Positions 54,526 through 64,000 of a stretch of 64,000 bases of DNA are shown here, one piece after another. A program made the translations under genes and the position numbers. How positions within the stretch are numbered: the first letter of the stretch is position 1; the number at the start of each line of letters is the position of its first letter. This DNA comes from Marinihelvus sp963695135. Lineage in GTDB: Bacteria > Pseudomonadota > Gammaproteobacteria > Xanthomonadales > SZUA-36. Location: assembly GCA_963695135.1 (NCBI GenBank), contig CAVOGA010000001.1:682001-746000 (forward strand). The letters are read 5' to 3'. The notes beneath the pieces are model-generated. The model worked only from the letters and a program-made list of their open reading frames with translations. It did not search any database and was not told the origin of the DNA.

Positions 54526-56679
54526 TTGAGATTGAGCAAACTGATTCTGCCGCTGCTGGTCATCGCACCGGCCTGGGCATCCGCCGCAACGGATGATGCG
54601 GTTCTGCTGCAGCCCACGCTGGAGCAGCGCTACACGACCAACCTGGCCACCAAGCTGCTGACCAACTGGCACTACAAGGACACGCGTCTTGATGACGAGC
54701 TGTCCCAGCGGATGCTGGACGGCTACATTGAAATGCTGGATCCGAACCGCAGCTATTTCCTGGCCTCGGACATCGAGCGGTTCAACCGGTACAGCACGAC
54801 ACTCGACGACTCCCTGCGCCATTCGGAGCTCGATCCGGCCTTTGATATCTACAACACCTATCTCGACCGCGTGCACGAACGGGCCCGCTACGCCATCGAT
54901 CGACTGGAACAGCCCTTCGATTTTGACGTTGACGAGTCTTATCAGTACGACAGGACCGACGCGCCCTGGGCGGAGAACGCCGCAGAACTGGATGACATCT
55001 GGCGCAAGCGCATCAAGAATGACTATCTTCGTCTGAAGCTGACCAAGAAAGACCACGACGAGATCATCGAGCTGCTCGACGAGCGCTACAACAACCTTGA
55101 CCGGCGCGTTACTGAGCTGAACGCGGAAGACATTTTCAACTTCTACATGAACGCCTTCGCCCAGGCGATCGAGCCTCATACGGCCTATCTGTCACCGCGT
55201 GGCTCCGACAACTTCGAGATCTCCATGAAGCTCTCGCTGGAAGGCATCGGCGCCCTGCTCGGGCGGGAATCGGAATATACCCAGATCGCCCGGGTGGTTC
55301 CTGGTGGTCCGGCCGCCGAGGACGGCCGGCTGAAGGCCGGTGACCGCGTTGTGTCGGTCGGCCAGGGCCTGGACGGCAAAATGGTGGACGTGGTCGGCTG
55401 GCGCGTGGATGACGTGGTCGAGCTGATTCGCGGACCTAAAGACACGATCGTGCGCATCGAGGTCCTGCCGGAAGATGTCGGCGTGGAAGGCCCGAGCACG
55501 GTGATCGACATCGTGCGTAACGAGGTCAAGCTCGAGGAGCAGGCTGCCAGCAGCCGCATTATCGAGGTGCCCCAGGAGTCCGGCGAGCCGCTGAAGATCG
55601 GCGTGATCGATCTGCCGGTGTTCTATCTCGACTTCAACGGCCGCGCCCAGAACCTGCCGGACTACCGCTCCAGCACCCGCGACGTGTCCCGCCTGATCGG
55701 CGAGCTTGAGGCGGAAGGTGTCAGCGGTATCGTGATGGACCTGCGCAACAACGGCGGCGGCTCCCTGCTGGAGGCCACCACGCTGACCGGACTGTTTATC
55801 GACCGGGGCCCGGTGGTGCAGGTGCGCAACGGCAGCGGCCGCATCAGCACCGAGGAAGACACGGATCCGGGCATGGCCTGGGAGGGCCCGCTGGCCGTAC
55901 TGGTCAACCGCTACAGCGCTTCGGCCTCGGAAATTTTCGCGGCCGCTATCCAGGATTATGATCGCGGCATCATTATCGGTGAGCCGACCTTCGGCAAGGG
56001 CACCGTGCAGTCCCTGCTCGACCTGGATGAATACGGCCAGTCCGACCAGCCCCGCATGGGGCAGCTGAAAATCACCCAGGCGCAGTTCTTCCGGGTGAAC
56101 GGCGGCTCCACGCAGAACCGCGGCGTGGTGCCGGACATCCGCTTCCCGACAGCGGGCGACCCGCAGGAGTACGGCGAGCGCTCCCTGCCCAACGCGCTGC
56201 CGTGGACGGAAATTGACGCGGCGTCATACCGGCGTGTCGGCGACCTGGACAAGATGGTCGCCGTGACGGACTTCCAGTTCCGCGAACGCGTGGCCGATGA
56301 CCTGGAGTTCAACTGGCTGCTCGACGACATTGCCGAGTGGAACGCGGATCACCAGACCCGCAGCGTGTCCCTGCTCGAGTCGGAGCGTTTGGCCGAAATG
56401 GAAGCCAAGGAAGCGCGTCGCCAGGAACGCAAGGGCCTGAAGGGTCCCCTGGTGGGCGAGCTGGACCCCCTGGCCGAGGGCGCTCCGGGCGAGGAGCCGA
56501 CGGACAGCCTGGCCGAGGTGGACGGGGAAGAGGACCAGGAGGATGACCGTCCCGATCTGATGTTGCGGGAGTCCGCGCGGATCGTTGCCGACATGATCCA
56601 GCTCGGTCAGGATGCACAGCTGCTCAGCAACCAGTTCTCCCTCCTGCAGGGTGAAACGATCGGCAAGCAGATGAATTAA
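54526..56679 (+). CDS. prc: Carboxy-terminal processing protease (Tsp/Prc)
   Basis: Periplasmic S41 protease. 717 residues from TTG 54526, chosen because GGAG precedes it and a signal peptide follows (LSKLILPLLVIAPAWASA). An N-terminal helical lid with LDPNRSYFLASDIERFN, a PDZ domain (GIGALLGRESEYTQIARVVPGG), and the catalytic dyad serine in NRYSASASEIFAAA with lysine in GEPTFGKGTVQS. The C-terminal third has an acidic insertion (GEEDQEDDRPD). It degrades misfolded and tagged proteins and murein hydrolases. Confidence 0.95.
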   Translation: MRLSKLILPLLVIAPAWASAATDDAVLLQPTLEQRYTTNLATKLLTNWHYKDTRLDDELSQRMLDGYIEMLDPNRSYFLASDIERFNRYSTTLDDSLRHSELDPAFDIYNTYLDRVHERARYAIDRLEQPFDFDVDESYQYDRTDAPWAENAAELDDIWRKRIKNDYLRLKLTKKDHDEIIELLDERYNNLDRRVTELNAEDIFNFYMNAFAQAIEPHTAYLSPRGSDNFEISMKLSLEGIGALLGRESEYTQIARVVPGGPAAEDGRLKAGDRVVSVGQGLDGKMVDVVGWRVDDVVELIRGPKDTIVRIEVLPEDVGVEGPSTVIDIVRNEVKLEEQAASSRIIEVPQESGEPLKIGVIDLPVFYLDFNGRAQNLPDYRSSTRDVSRLIGELEAEGVSGIVMDLRNNGGGSLLEATTLTGLFIDRGPVVQVRNGSGRISTEEDTDPGMAWEGPLAVLVNRYSASASEIFAAAIQDYDRGIIIGEPTFGKGTVQSLLDLDEYGQSDQPRMGQLKITQAQFFRVNGGSTQNRGVVPDIRFPTAGDPQEYGERSLPNALPWTEIDAASYRRVGDLDKMVAVTDFQFRERVADDLEFNWLLDDIAEWNADHQTRSVSLLESERLAEMEAKEARRQERKGLKGPLVGELDPLAEGAPGEEPTDSLAEVDGEEDQEDDRPDLMLRESARIVADMIQLGQDAQLLSNQFSLLQGETIGKQMN

Positions 56680-56684
56680 ACCCC

Positions 56685-56701
56685 GGCCGGCTGCGCCGGC
56701 C
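56685..56701 (+). terminator. Hairpin after prc
   Basis: GGCCGGC, loop TGC, GCCGGCC and a short TTT; first of two tandem hairpins after the prc stop. Confidence 0.6.
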
Positions 56702-56710
56702 TTTACCCGA

Positions 56711-56738
56711 AAAACCCGCGTCACGGCGCGGGTTTTTT
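56711..56738 (+). terminator. Intrinsic terminator after prc
   Basis: AAAACCCGCG, loop TCACGG, CGCGGGTTTT plus further T; a 10-bp stem with a T-run on the plus strand and an A-run on the other side. Confidence 0.85.
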
Positions 56739-56763
56739 GTGTCCGTGGTCTGGCGCTCAAGGC

Positions 56764-56772
56764 TGCTAATAT
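56764..56772 (+). promoter_or_regulatory. Extended -10 element for priA
   Basis: TGCTAATAT matches TGnTAnnnT. Its expected transcription start falls at about 56779, at or next to the ATG at 56780. Confidence 0.4.
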
Positions 56773-56779
56773 GCGAGGC

Positions 56780-58970
56780 ATGAGTGAACCACCGTGCCGG
56801 CCGGTCATTTACCGCGTCGCCGTCCCTGTGCCCCTGCCGGGGCTGTTCGATTACCTGCCCCGGGGCGAGGGCGCGCCCCTGCACCCCGGCCAGCGTGTGC
56901 TCGTGTCCTTCGGATCACGCACCCTGGTCGGCGTCGTCGTTACGCAAGTCAGCGAGACCAGCGTGCCCATGGAGCGTCTGCAGCCGTTGCTGGAGGTGCT
57001 TGATGACGGTCAACCCGTGCTCACCCCCGAGCTCATCAGCCTGCTCCAGTGGTGCGCCAGGTACTACAAACACCCACCCGGGGAAGTGCTGTTCAATGCC
57101 CTGCCGCCGGCGCTGCGTAAATCGGACGGGCGCTTGCCGGAGCCGCCCGAGCAGTTCCGGCTGACAGGCGCCGGCCACGAGCGCCTGCATGAGGGTCCGG
57201 GCCGCGCCGTGGCCCAGTTTCGTGTCCTCCAGGCGCTGGAGCAGGGCGCCCTGGCCCCGGAAGTCCTGCGCGAGGAGGCGGGCGCCACGGCGGCGGTGCT
57301 GCGCGCCCTGGTAGAAAAGGAGTGGATTGTCAGCGAGCCGCGCGGCGTTGGCGCGCCGAAGACCGGTGGTGGCCCCGTCCTGACCGGCGAGCAGGCTGAT
57401 GCGCTGACCGCCATCGAAGCGGAGCTCGATCATTTTGCCTGCCACCTGCTCGATGGCATCACCGGCAGCGGCAAGACGGAAATCTATCTGCGCTTGGCCG
57501 CGCGGGTCCTGGCGATGGGTCGCCAGGTTCTGATCCTGGTGCCCGAGATCGGCCTGACACCACAGCTGCTGCGCCGTTTCCGCGAGCGCCTGGGAATTGA
57601 GCCGGTCGTTTCGCATTCCGCCGTCGCCGCGCAGGAACGACTGGGCGCCTGGGCTGCGGCGCTGCGCGGTGAAGCCAGGCTGCTGATCGGTACGCGCTCG
57701 GCGCTGTTTCTGCCGCTGATTGATCCGGGGTTGATCGTCATGGACGAGTCCCACGACGCATCCTTCAAGCAGCAGGACGGTTTTCGCTATTCAGCGCGCG
57801 ACGTGGCGGTCAAGCGGGGCCAGGACCTGGGCATACCGGTGGTGCTCGGCACTGCGACCCCCTCGCTGGAGAGCTTCAACAACGCCCTGCTTGGCCGCTA
57901 CCGGCATCTCCGGCTCCGTGAACGGGCCACCGGGGCCGCCGGAGCCCGCCTGGCGGGTGGTCGACCTGCGCCGCCAGGCGACAGAAGGCGGCCTCAGTGG
58001 TCCGGCCCTGGAGGCGATTGCCGGGACCCTGGCGCGCGGTGAGCAGGTGCTGGTGTTTCTGAATCGCCGTGGCTACGCGCCGGTGCTGCTTTGCCATGAC
58101 TGCGGCTGGCATGGTGGCTGCTCGCATTGCGACGCGAACCTTACCTGGCACCGCTCATCCGGCCGCCTGCACTGTCATCATTGCGGCGCGCAGGAGCGGG
58201 CCCCGCGCTTCTGCCCTGCCTGCCGCGCGGACGCCCTGCAGGGTGCCGGGCAGGGCACGGAGCAGCTGGAGACCTTTCTTGCCCGCCGGTTTCCGGACAC
58301 GCTGCTGTTGCGCGTTGACCGGGACAGCGTGCGGCGCAAGGGCGAGTTCGAGGCGGTGATTGAGCAGGTGAGGGCGGGCGAGCCCTGTATCCTTGTCGGT
58401 ACCCAGATGCTCGCCAAGGGTCACCACTTTCCGCGGGTCACCCTGGTGGTGGTCGTGGACCTGGACCAGGCGCTTTACAGCGCTGATTTTCGGGCCACGG
58501 AACGCATGGGCCAGGTGCTGGTGCAGGTCGCGGGCCGGGCCGGGCGCGCCGAGCATCCGGGAACGGTGATCCTGCAGACCCATCACCCGGAGCACGAAGG
58601 GCTGCGGATCCTGCGCAGGGAGGGCTTTGAGGCGTTTGCCATGGCGCTCCTGGAGGAACGCCGCATTGCCGGCCTGCCGCCCCTGGCTTACCAGGCGACC
58701 CTGCGTGCCGACGACACGGACCGGAACCGCGTGCTGGCTTTCCTGCAGGCGGCGCGCAAGGCCTGGCCCGGCCCGGAGGACGCCATTTTTGGCCCGCTGC
58801 CGGCGATGATGGAGCGGCGTGGCGGACGAATTCGCTGGTACCTGCTGCTGCAGTGCACGCAGCGCGCCAGGCTCCAGGCCATGCTGGATGAGTATTTGCC
58901 GCGGGTCCGGTTGCTGGAAGAAGCGCGGCGTGTCCGCTGGGCCATAGACCTGGACCCGCAGGAGTTTTAA
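56780..58970 (+). CDS. priA: Primosomal protein N' (PriA helicase), one +1 frame break
   Basis: 3'-5' DNA helicase restarting stalled forks. ATG 56780 is preferred over 56771. Frame 1 gives the DNA-binding domain and the helicase Walker A GITGSGKTEIYL, then DESHDASFKQQ (usual form DEEH) and GTATPSLESFNN. After an extra base in 57932-57935, frame 2 has GEQVLVFLNRRGYAP, the zinc-binding cysteines (CHDCGWHGGCSHC, CHHCG, FCPAC) and GTQMLAKGHHFPRVTLV. Corrected length 729 residues. Since PriA is nearly indispensable, the break is probably a sequencing error. Confidence 0.93.
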
Positions 58971-58986
58971 AACTCAGCAGGACCGG

Positions 58987-59238
58987 TTAATCAGAGTCGT
59001 CCGCAGCCTTCGCGCTGTCCGTGTCCACGTTCAAACGTCTCGCGATCTCCTCATCGGACGGGTAGTTGACCCAACGAACGGTGGACATACTGCTGCGGTT
59101 ACCCTCATTGATCGCGTGTATGTACTTGTCGCGTAAGCTGGGGTCCGTGTTGCCGGCCTTGGGAGTGCTGCTGCTGCTGGCGCAGGCGCTCAGAAGTGAA
59201 AACAGCATCAGTACCGTTGCTAACCTGATAGTGTGCAT
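58987..59238 (-). CDS. Small lipoprotein of unknown function
   Basis: 83 residues. Lipobox LFSLLSACAS near residue 19; the mature part is about 65 residues, charged (YIHAINEGNR, VRWVNYPSDEEIARRL) with a Ser/Asp-rich end. No family recognised. It is convergent with priA and divergent from the MoxR operon. Confidence 0.7.
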   Translation of the reverse strand: MHTIRLATVLMLFSLLSACASSSSTPKAGNTDPSLRDKYIHAINEGNRSSMSTVRWVNYPSDEEIARRLNVDTDSAKAADDSD

Positions 59239-59450
59239 GATGACCTCCTGGATTTAGGACGTTCGGGAACCAACGTCTTCGTTTAAAATCCTAATCTTTA
59301 CGCTGCCGCGATGCAGCATGTTTTAGATATGACGAATGACACGCGCCGCAAGACGAGTTTTGCGGCAGCATCACGCGTCCGCGCGAACAGGCCTGATTTT
59401 TGCGGGCTGCAGCTGACGACAACGACACAACAGTGACACCAGGGGATGAG

Positions 59451-60461
59451 ATGGAATCAGTAAACCCGGAGCCGAATGTGGCGAGCACCGACAACCCGGA
59501 ACGGGCCGCCTTCCAGGCCCTTGACCATGCCGTTAATGAACTGATCATCGGCCAGGAACGGCTGATGCGCCGATTGATCATGGCGCTGCTGTGTCATGGG
59601 CATCTGCTGGTCGAAGGCGCTCCAGGCCTGGCCAAGACCACCGCCATCAAGGTTCTGGCAGACCGCATCGAGGGGGACTTTCACCGCATCCAGTTCACCC
59701 CGGACCTGCTGCCCGCAGACCTTACCGGCACGGAAATCTACCGGCCCCAGGAGGGCACCTTCGAGTTCCAGAACGGGCCGATTTTCCATAACCTGATTCT
59801 TGCAGACGAGGTCAACCGCGCGCCGGCCAAGGTGCAGTCCGCCTTGCTCGAGGCGATGGGCGAACACCAGGTCACCGTCGGCCGCGTGACCTATCAGCTG
59901 CCGCGCCTGTTCCTCGTCATGGCAACCCAGAACCCGATCGAACAGGAGGGCACCTATCCGCTGCCCGAGGCGCAGCTCGACCGCTTCCTGATGCACGTGG
60001 CCATTTCCTACCCGGATGCGAAGGCGGAACAGGCGATCCTGGCGCTGGCCCGCGGCCAGGCCAAGGATGAACTGAAAACCCGCACCACGCCGCCGGTCAT
60101 GGTGACCCAGGAGCAGGCTTTTGCTGCGCAGGAGCAGGTGCTGAACCTGCACCTCTCAGACGAGCTCGAGGAATATATCGTGCAACTGGTGCTGGCCACC
60201 CGCGACCCGGGCCGCTGGGATGCCGAGCTGGCCCGGCTGGTGAGCTTCGGGGGCAGCCCCCGCGCGACCATCGCGCTGGATCGCTGTGCGCGGGCCCATG
60301 CCTGGCTGGATGGCCGCGACTATGTTTCCCCGGACGATATCCAGGGCGTGGTGCATGATGTGCTGCGCCACCGCGTGCTGCTGTCCTACGAGGCCGAAGC
60401 GGACGGGGTTAATGTTGATGAACTGACGGACCGCCTGCTCGACCTTGTGCCGGTTCCCTGA
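59451..60461 (+). CDS. MoxR-family AAA+ ATPase
   Basis: 336 residues from ATG 59451, AGGGGA upstream. Walker A EGAPGLAKTTA (55-65), Walker B LILADEVNRAP, sensor 1 TQNPIEQEGTYPLPEAQLDRF, C-terminal helical lid. MoxR ATPases act with VWA proteins on protein-complex assembly or stress tolerance. Head of an operon MoxR-DUF58-DUF4381-VWA-VWA. Confidence 0.96.
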   Translation: MESVNPEPNVASTDNPERAAFQALDHAVNELIIGQERLMRRLIMALLCHGHLLVEGAPGLAKTTAIKVLADRIEGDFHRIQFTPDLLPADLTGTEIYRPQEGTFEFQNGPIFHNLILADEVNRAPAKVQSALLEAMGEHQVTVGRVTYQLPRLFLVMATQNPIEQEGTYPLPEAQLDRFLMHVAISYPDAKAEQAILALARGQAKDELKTRTTPPVMVTQEQAFAAQEQVLNLHLSDELEEYIVQLVLATRDPGRWDAELARLVSFGGSPRATIALDRCARAHAWLDGRDYVSPDDIQGVVHDVLRHRVLLSYEAEADGVNVDELTDRLLDLVPVP

Positions 60462-60506
60462 GTTTGTTGATCGCCAGGGTCACCGGAAGACTGAACTGCT
60501 AATTTC

Positions 60507-61436
60507 ATGAGTGATGCGCACAACGGCAATGGCATTGAGCTGACCGCCGCAGAGCTGCTTGCCCTGCGTCCCCGGTGCAACGCGCTGATGCTGCCCATGC
60601 ACCGGCCTGCCGCCTCGGCCCTGGCCGGCGCTTACCGCTCGCGCTTCCGGGGCCGGGGTGTGGACTTTGTCGAGTCCCGCAACTATCTGCCCGGCGACGA
60701 CATCCGCAACATGGACTGGCGCGTTACCGCCCGTACCGGCCGCGCCCACACCAAGGTCTTCCAGGAGGAGCGCGAACGACCGGTGCTGGTGGTGCTTGAT
60801 GCCAGCAGCAGCCTGTTTTTTGGCACCCGTCGCTGTCTCAAATCCGTTGCCGCAGGCCATCTTGCAGCGGCGATCGCGTGGACCGCGGTGAAACGCGGCG
60901 ACCGGATCGGCGGATTCTTCTTTGCCGGTGACCAGCACCTCGAACTGCGCCCCGCCGGGGGACGCCGTGGCGCGATGCGCATGGTCCAGGGGCTGGTTGA
61001 ATGGCTGGACCCGTCCCGGGCGGGTATTGGCAGCGAGCCCATGTCGGAGGCGCTGCAGCGGGTTCGGCATGCGGTCCGGCCGGGCAGCCTGGTGGTGATC
61101 ATCAGCGACTTCTTCCACCTGGATGAGGACAGCCACCGTCACCTGTCGCGCTTACGCCAGCACAATGACGTGGTCGGCTGCCAGGTGCTCGATCCCTCCG
61201 AGGAGAGTCTGCCGCCCGGCCGCTACCCGATCAGCGACGGTCAGCAGACGGGTTTGCTGGACACCGCGCGAAGCGGCGGTCGCAGCCGCTTTGACGACAT
61301 GAGCCGGCATCACGCGGAGGATCCACGGCGCATGTTTCAACGCCACCAGTGCGGCTGGATAACCATGCGCACCACCGATGACCCCGTCGAGTTGCTGGGT
61401 CGCGAACTGCGCATGCTGACGGGAAGGGCCGCATGA
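60507..61436 (+). CDS. DUF58 domain-containing protein
   Basis: 309 residues. The DUF58 signature SRNYLPGDDIRNMDWRVTAR is at about 57-76, followed by a degenerate VWA fold (PVLVVLDASSSLFFG keeps DxSxS). Cytoplasmic. Overlaps the next gene by 4 bases. Works with MoxR and VWA partners (known of the family). Confidence 0.94.
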   Translation: MSDAHNGNGIELTAAELLALRPRCNALMLPMHRPAASALAGAYRSRFRGRGVDFVESRNYLPGDDIRNMDWRVTARTGRAHTKVFQEERERPVLVVLDASSSLFFGTRRCLKSVAAGHLAAAIAWTAVKRGDRIGGFFFAGDQHLELRPAGGRRGAMRMVQGLVEWLDPSRAGIGSEPMSEALQRVRHAVRPGSLVVIISDFFHLDEDSHRHLSRLRQHNDVVGCQVLDPSEESLPPGRYPISDGQQTGLLDTARSGGRSRFDDMSRHHAEDPRRMFQRHQCGWITMRTTDDPVELLGRELRMLTGRAA

Positions 61437-61903
61437 ATCCGGACGCCAACGCTGAACTGCTCGCCCAGTTGCGTGACATACACGGCGCGCCGCCGGCGCC
61501 GTTCTGGCCGCCGGCGCCCGGCTGGTGGATCCTCGCAGCACTGGTTCTGCTGCTGGCGGCGTGGGTGGGCTGGAAACTGTGGCGCGCCTGGCGGGTAAAG
61601 CAGCGTCGCCGCAGCCTGCTGACGCATTTGCACGCCCTGCGCAGCACCTGCGATCCGGCCTCGGCGCCGCAAAGTTACCTGTCCTCGGTCAACCGCCTGC
61701 TGAAGGTCGCGGCGATGCGCGCCTTCCCTGCCGAGGCGCCGGGTTCGCTGCAGGGCGAAGACTGGGTCGGGTTTCTCAGCGCCAAGCAGGATCATGGCGG
61801 CGCGCTCGAAGCGCTGGCCACCGGGCCCTACCAGCCCCAGCCGGAATTCGACCCGGCCGCGCTGGAATCCGCTGCCGGCGAATGGTTGCTTCGCCATGGA
61901 TGA
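61433..61903 (+). CDS. DUF4381 domain-containing membrane protein
   Basis: 156 residues with one membrane helix (about 27-45, WWILAALVLLLAAWVGW) after a short periplasmic-type PAPFWPPAPGW stretch, and a cytoplasmic helical tail containing LLKVAAMRAF. DUF4381 proteins sit in MoxR/BatA-type operons and link the membrane VWA proteins to the ATPase. Overlaps both neighbours. Confidence 0.9.
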   Translation: MNPDANAELLAQLRDIHGAPPAPFWPPAPGWWILAALVLLLAAWVGWKLWRAWRVKQRRRSLLTHLHALRSTCDPASAPQSYLSSVNRLLKVAAMRAFPAEAPGSLQGEDWVGFLSAKQDHGGALEALATGPYQPQPEFDPAALESAAGEWLLRHG

Positions 61904-62918
61904 GGGCATGCTGACCACGGGCTTCACCCTGGCCTGGCCATGGCTGCTGGCGCTTGCACCGCTGCCGTGGATCCTGCGCTGGCTGCTGCCCGAGAGCCGC
62001 AATTCGGGGCAACTGGCCCTGCGCGTGCCCTGGTTCAAGGAAGTTTCCGGCAGCCAGGGCGGAAGTCTGCGGCGCCCCCTGCTGGCAGTTCTGGCCGGGC
62101 TGGTGTGGTTGCTGCTCGTGTTTGCTGCGGCCCGGCCCCAGTGGGTGGGGGAGATACAGGATATGCCCGTGACCGGCCGTGACCTGCTGCTCGCAGTGGA
62201 TATATCCGGCAGCATGGACACCCAGGACATGGCCTGGCAGGGGCGGTCTGTGAATCGGCTTAAGGTCGTCAAGGAAGTGGCCGGCGACTTTATCGAGCGC
62301 CGCCGTGGTGACCGTGTCGGCCTGATCCTGTTCGGATCCCGTGCTTACCTGCAGACGCCACTGACTTTCGATACGGAGACCACCGCGACACTCCTTGACG
62401 AGGCGGAGATCGGACTGGCGGGCCGGGAGACTGCCATCGGTGATGCCATCGGCCTGGCGGTCAAGCGCCTGCGTGAGGACGCGGCGACCGACCGGGTGCT
62501 GGTGCTGCTCACCGACGGCGCCAACACTTCCGGAGAAGTCCAGCCCCTGCAGGCTGCTGAATTCGCGGCCCGCGAGGGGCTGACGGTCTACACGGTTGGC
62601 GTCGGCGCCGATGAAATGCGGGTGCAGGACTTTTTTGGTTCGCGCGTTGTTAACCCCTCGGCAGACCTCGACGAGGAAACGCTGCAGGCCATTGCCGACC
62701 GGACCGGCGGCCGCTATTTCCGGGCCCGTGATGCTGAGGGGCTGGCGAGGATTTACGACATCCTTGACGAGCTGGAGCCGGTCGAGAGCGATGTGGAAAT
62801 CATCCGGCCGGTAGACGAGTTGTTCTACTGGCCCCTGGGGCTGGCCTGGGTTATCGCCGTGCTGGCCAGCCTGCTGACCCTGGTGCCCATCCGGTCGCCA
62901 CGGGCGGCTGTCGCATGA
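61896..62918 (+). CDS. VWA-domain membrane protein (BatA-like)
   Basis: 340 residues from ATG 61896. Two N-terminal membrane helices, a VWA domain with metal-site DISGSM (Asp102, Ser104, Ser106), FGSRAYLQTPLT and LLTDGANTSGE, and a C-terminal membrane helix ending RSPRAAVA. Its stop overlaps the start of the second VWA gene. Confidence 0.93.
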   Translation: MDEGMLTTGFTLAWPWLLALAPLPWILRWLLPESRNSGQLALRVPWFKEVSGSQGGSLRRPLLAVLAGLVWLLLVFAAARPQWVGEIQDMPVTGRDLLLAVDISGSMDTQDMAWQGRSVNRLKVVKEVAGDFIERRRGDRVGLILFGSRAYLQTPLTFDTETTATLLDEAEIGLAGRETAIGDAIGLAVKRLREDAATDRVLVLLTDGANTSGEVQPLQAAEFAAREGLTVYTVGVGADEMRVQDFFGSRVVNPSADLDEETLQAIADRTGGRYFRARDAEGLARIYDILDELEPVESDVEIIRPVDELFYWPLGLAWVIAVLASLLTLVPIRSPRAAVA

Positions 62919-64000
62919 TGGACTTCCTGCCCGTGCATTTTATCCGCCCGGAGTGGCTGCTGGCCCTGCCGTTGTGCGTGGCCCTGCCCTGGCTGTGGCG
63001 GCATTTGCGCCGGCCCTCCGGAGACTGGGCGCGCGTGTGTGATCCGCATCTGCTGCGCTGGCTCAGCGTTGGCGATGCCGCGCAGGGCCGCAAGGGCCTG
63101 GGCGCCTGGTTGGCCGGACTGGTCATCCTGATTGCGACCCTCGCCCTGGCCGGGCCCAGCTGGCAGCAACTCCCGGACGTGAGCTTTTCTGCGCAGGACT
63201 CCCGCGTCATCGTGCTCGACCTGTCCCAGTCCATGCTGGCCGAGGATCTGAAGCCGGACCGCCTGACGCGCGCCCGTTACCGGCTTTCAGACCTGTTGAT
63301 GGAATCCCTGGAAGGGCAGGTTGGCATGGTCACCTTTGCCGGTGATGCCTACGTGGTGTCGCCGCTGACCAACGACATGAACACCATTGCGAACATGTTG
63401 CCCGCGCTGCGCCCGGACGTGGTTCCCGTGGCGGGTAGCCGGGCGGACCGCGGCCTGGAACTTGCAGCCGAGCTGCTGCGCCGCAACGGCACGCCCGGCG
63501 GTGAGATCCTGCTGGTATCGGATGACGCCGACGAGCGCGATGCTGCCCTGGCCGCCTCCCTGGCAGCCGAGGGCATGGTCGTTTCCGTGCTCGCGGTCGG
63601 CACGCAGGCCGGCGCTCCGATTCCCAGCGGCAACGGATTTATTACCGACGCCAGCGGGGCGGTGGTTATTGCACGCACCGGCTTTGCGGGGCTGGAAGCG
63701 GTGGCGCGCGCCGGTGGCGGGCGCATGAGTGTGCTGGATGGCAGCAGCAGTCCGGCTTCACCCTGGCTGAGTGGTGAAGGCACCGACTTCGCCCTGCGTG
63801 ATGAGGGCGGCGGTGATCGCTGGGCCGATGCAGGTCCCTGGCTGCTCCTGTTGCTGCTGCCCCTGGTGGCGGTGGGGTTCCGGCGCGGCCTGCTGTTTTC
63901 CCTGGCCTTGATGCTGATGCCGGCCATGCTGCTGCCGGCGCCGGCCCATGCGGGCCTCTGGGACGACCTGTGGCAGCGCAAGGATCAGCAGGCCCAGCGG
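62915..64000 (+). CDS. VWA-domain protein (BatB-like), cut by window edge
   Basis: Open from ATG 62915 to the edge (362 codons). Membrane helices near residues 14-30 and 67-83, VWA metal site DLSQSM, FAGDAYVVSPLTND, LLVSDDADERDA, then a second membrane segment LLLLLLPLVAVGF and a periplasmic start HAGLWDDLWQRKD. In related proteins this part continues into TPR repeats; that part lies outside the window. Second member of the VWA pair in the MoxR operon. Confidence 0.92.
   Translation, partial: MMDFLPVHFIRPEWLLALPLCVALPWLWRHLRRPSGDWARVCDPHLLRWLSVGDAAQGRKGLGAWLAGLVILIATLALAGPSWQQLPDVSFSAQDSRVIVLDLSQSMLAEDLKPDRLTRARYRLSDLLMESLEGQVGMVTFAGDAYVVSPLTNDMNTIANMLPALRPDVVPVAGSRADRGLELAAELLRRNGTPGGEILLVSDDADERDAALAASLAAEGMVVSVLAVGTQAGAPIPSGNGFITDASGAVVIARTGFAGLEAVARAGGGRMSVLDGSSSPASPWLSGEGTDFALRDEGGGDRWADAGPWLLLLLLPLVAVGFRRGLLFSLALMLMPAMLLPAPAHAGLWDDLWQRKDQQAQR

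Noticed and set aside
59345..59366. Terminator-like hairpin before the MoxR operon
   Set aside because: Seven-bp stem with 8-base loop and no T-run; could be chance in GC-rich DNA.

Overview
The window looks like chromosomal DNA of a GC-rich, rod-shaped Gammaproteobacterium. The evidence is the glmU-glmS pair, tatABC, the mreBCD-mrdA-rodA-mltB-rlpA-dacA-ybeD-lipB-lipA cluster, a YcgL protein, SlyD, PriA and Tsp/Prc. A protein ending in an exosortase-type sorting signal (20235-21176) and the overall gene style suggest a Chromatiales/Xanthomonadales-like lineage, but I cannot fix the order from sequence alone. About 60 protein genes and one tRNA gene are visible. There is no phage, insertion sequence with a transposase, rRNA operon or CRISPR array.

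Layout. 1-1123: N-terminal part of an S9 peptidase (minus). 1223-4426: glmU-glmS, making UDP-GlcNAc precursors. 4521-7647: three coupled genes (retropepsin-like protease, inactive-transglutaminase 7TM protein, ATP-grasp glutamate-ligase-like protein). 7731-9457: a lone ExbD, a D-2-hydroxyacid dehydrogenase and YcgL. 9691-14727: a four-gene island with two related exported proteins, a membrane TIR-TPR protein and a SLOG protein with four membrane segments. 14741-21863: acs, a rhomboid protease, tatABC, a sorting-signal protein and queD. 21970-33854: exported amidohydrolase, two ABC systems (one coupled to a TAP-like hydrolase), a desaturase, a beta-propeller lyase-like protein, slyD and an MsbA-like exporter. 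34122-42119: threonine synthase, mtnA plus a class II aldolase (probable methylthioadenosine/5-deoxyribose salvage), an M1 peptidase and several exported proteins of unknown role. 42192-42567: tRNA-Met, a partial duplicate of it, and a perfect 26-bp palindrome. 42575-54359: a sugar/nucleoside kinase, then the cell-shape and lipoate cluster. 54526-58970: prc and priA. 58987-64000: a small lipoprotein and a MoxR-DUF58-DUF4381-VWA-VWA operon running off the right edge.

Main point of interest: the 9691-14727 island. A TIR protein with the conserved glutamate is translationally coupled (GTGA overlap) to a SLOG-domain protein whose membrane segments and following helices resemble SLATT effector modules. 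Upstream lie two paralogous exported proteins, one a lipoprotein. TIR enzymes make NAD-derived signals and SLOG domains bind nucleotides, so this may be a Thoeris-like, envelope-linked defence or stress system. That is inference; the gene order is not one I recognise as described.

Sequence quality. Nine genes, including the important priA, are broken by single-base insertions (17 in all, never a deletion). Removing one base at each point restores full-length reading frames. This pattern fits uncorrected insertion errors better than pseudogenes. The affected genes are given below as whole genes with the break points noted.

Non-coding structure. Two intergenic elements (16783-16981 and 33884-34102) share a core containing a hairpin with compensating base changes. 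They have different, self-complementary arms (28 bp imperfect and 32 bp perfect). A third, degenerate relative lies at about 30069-30230.
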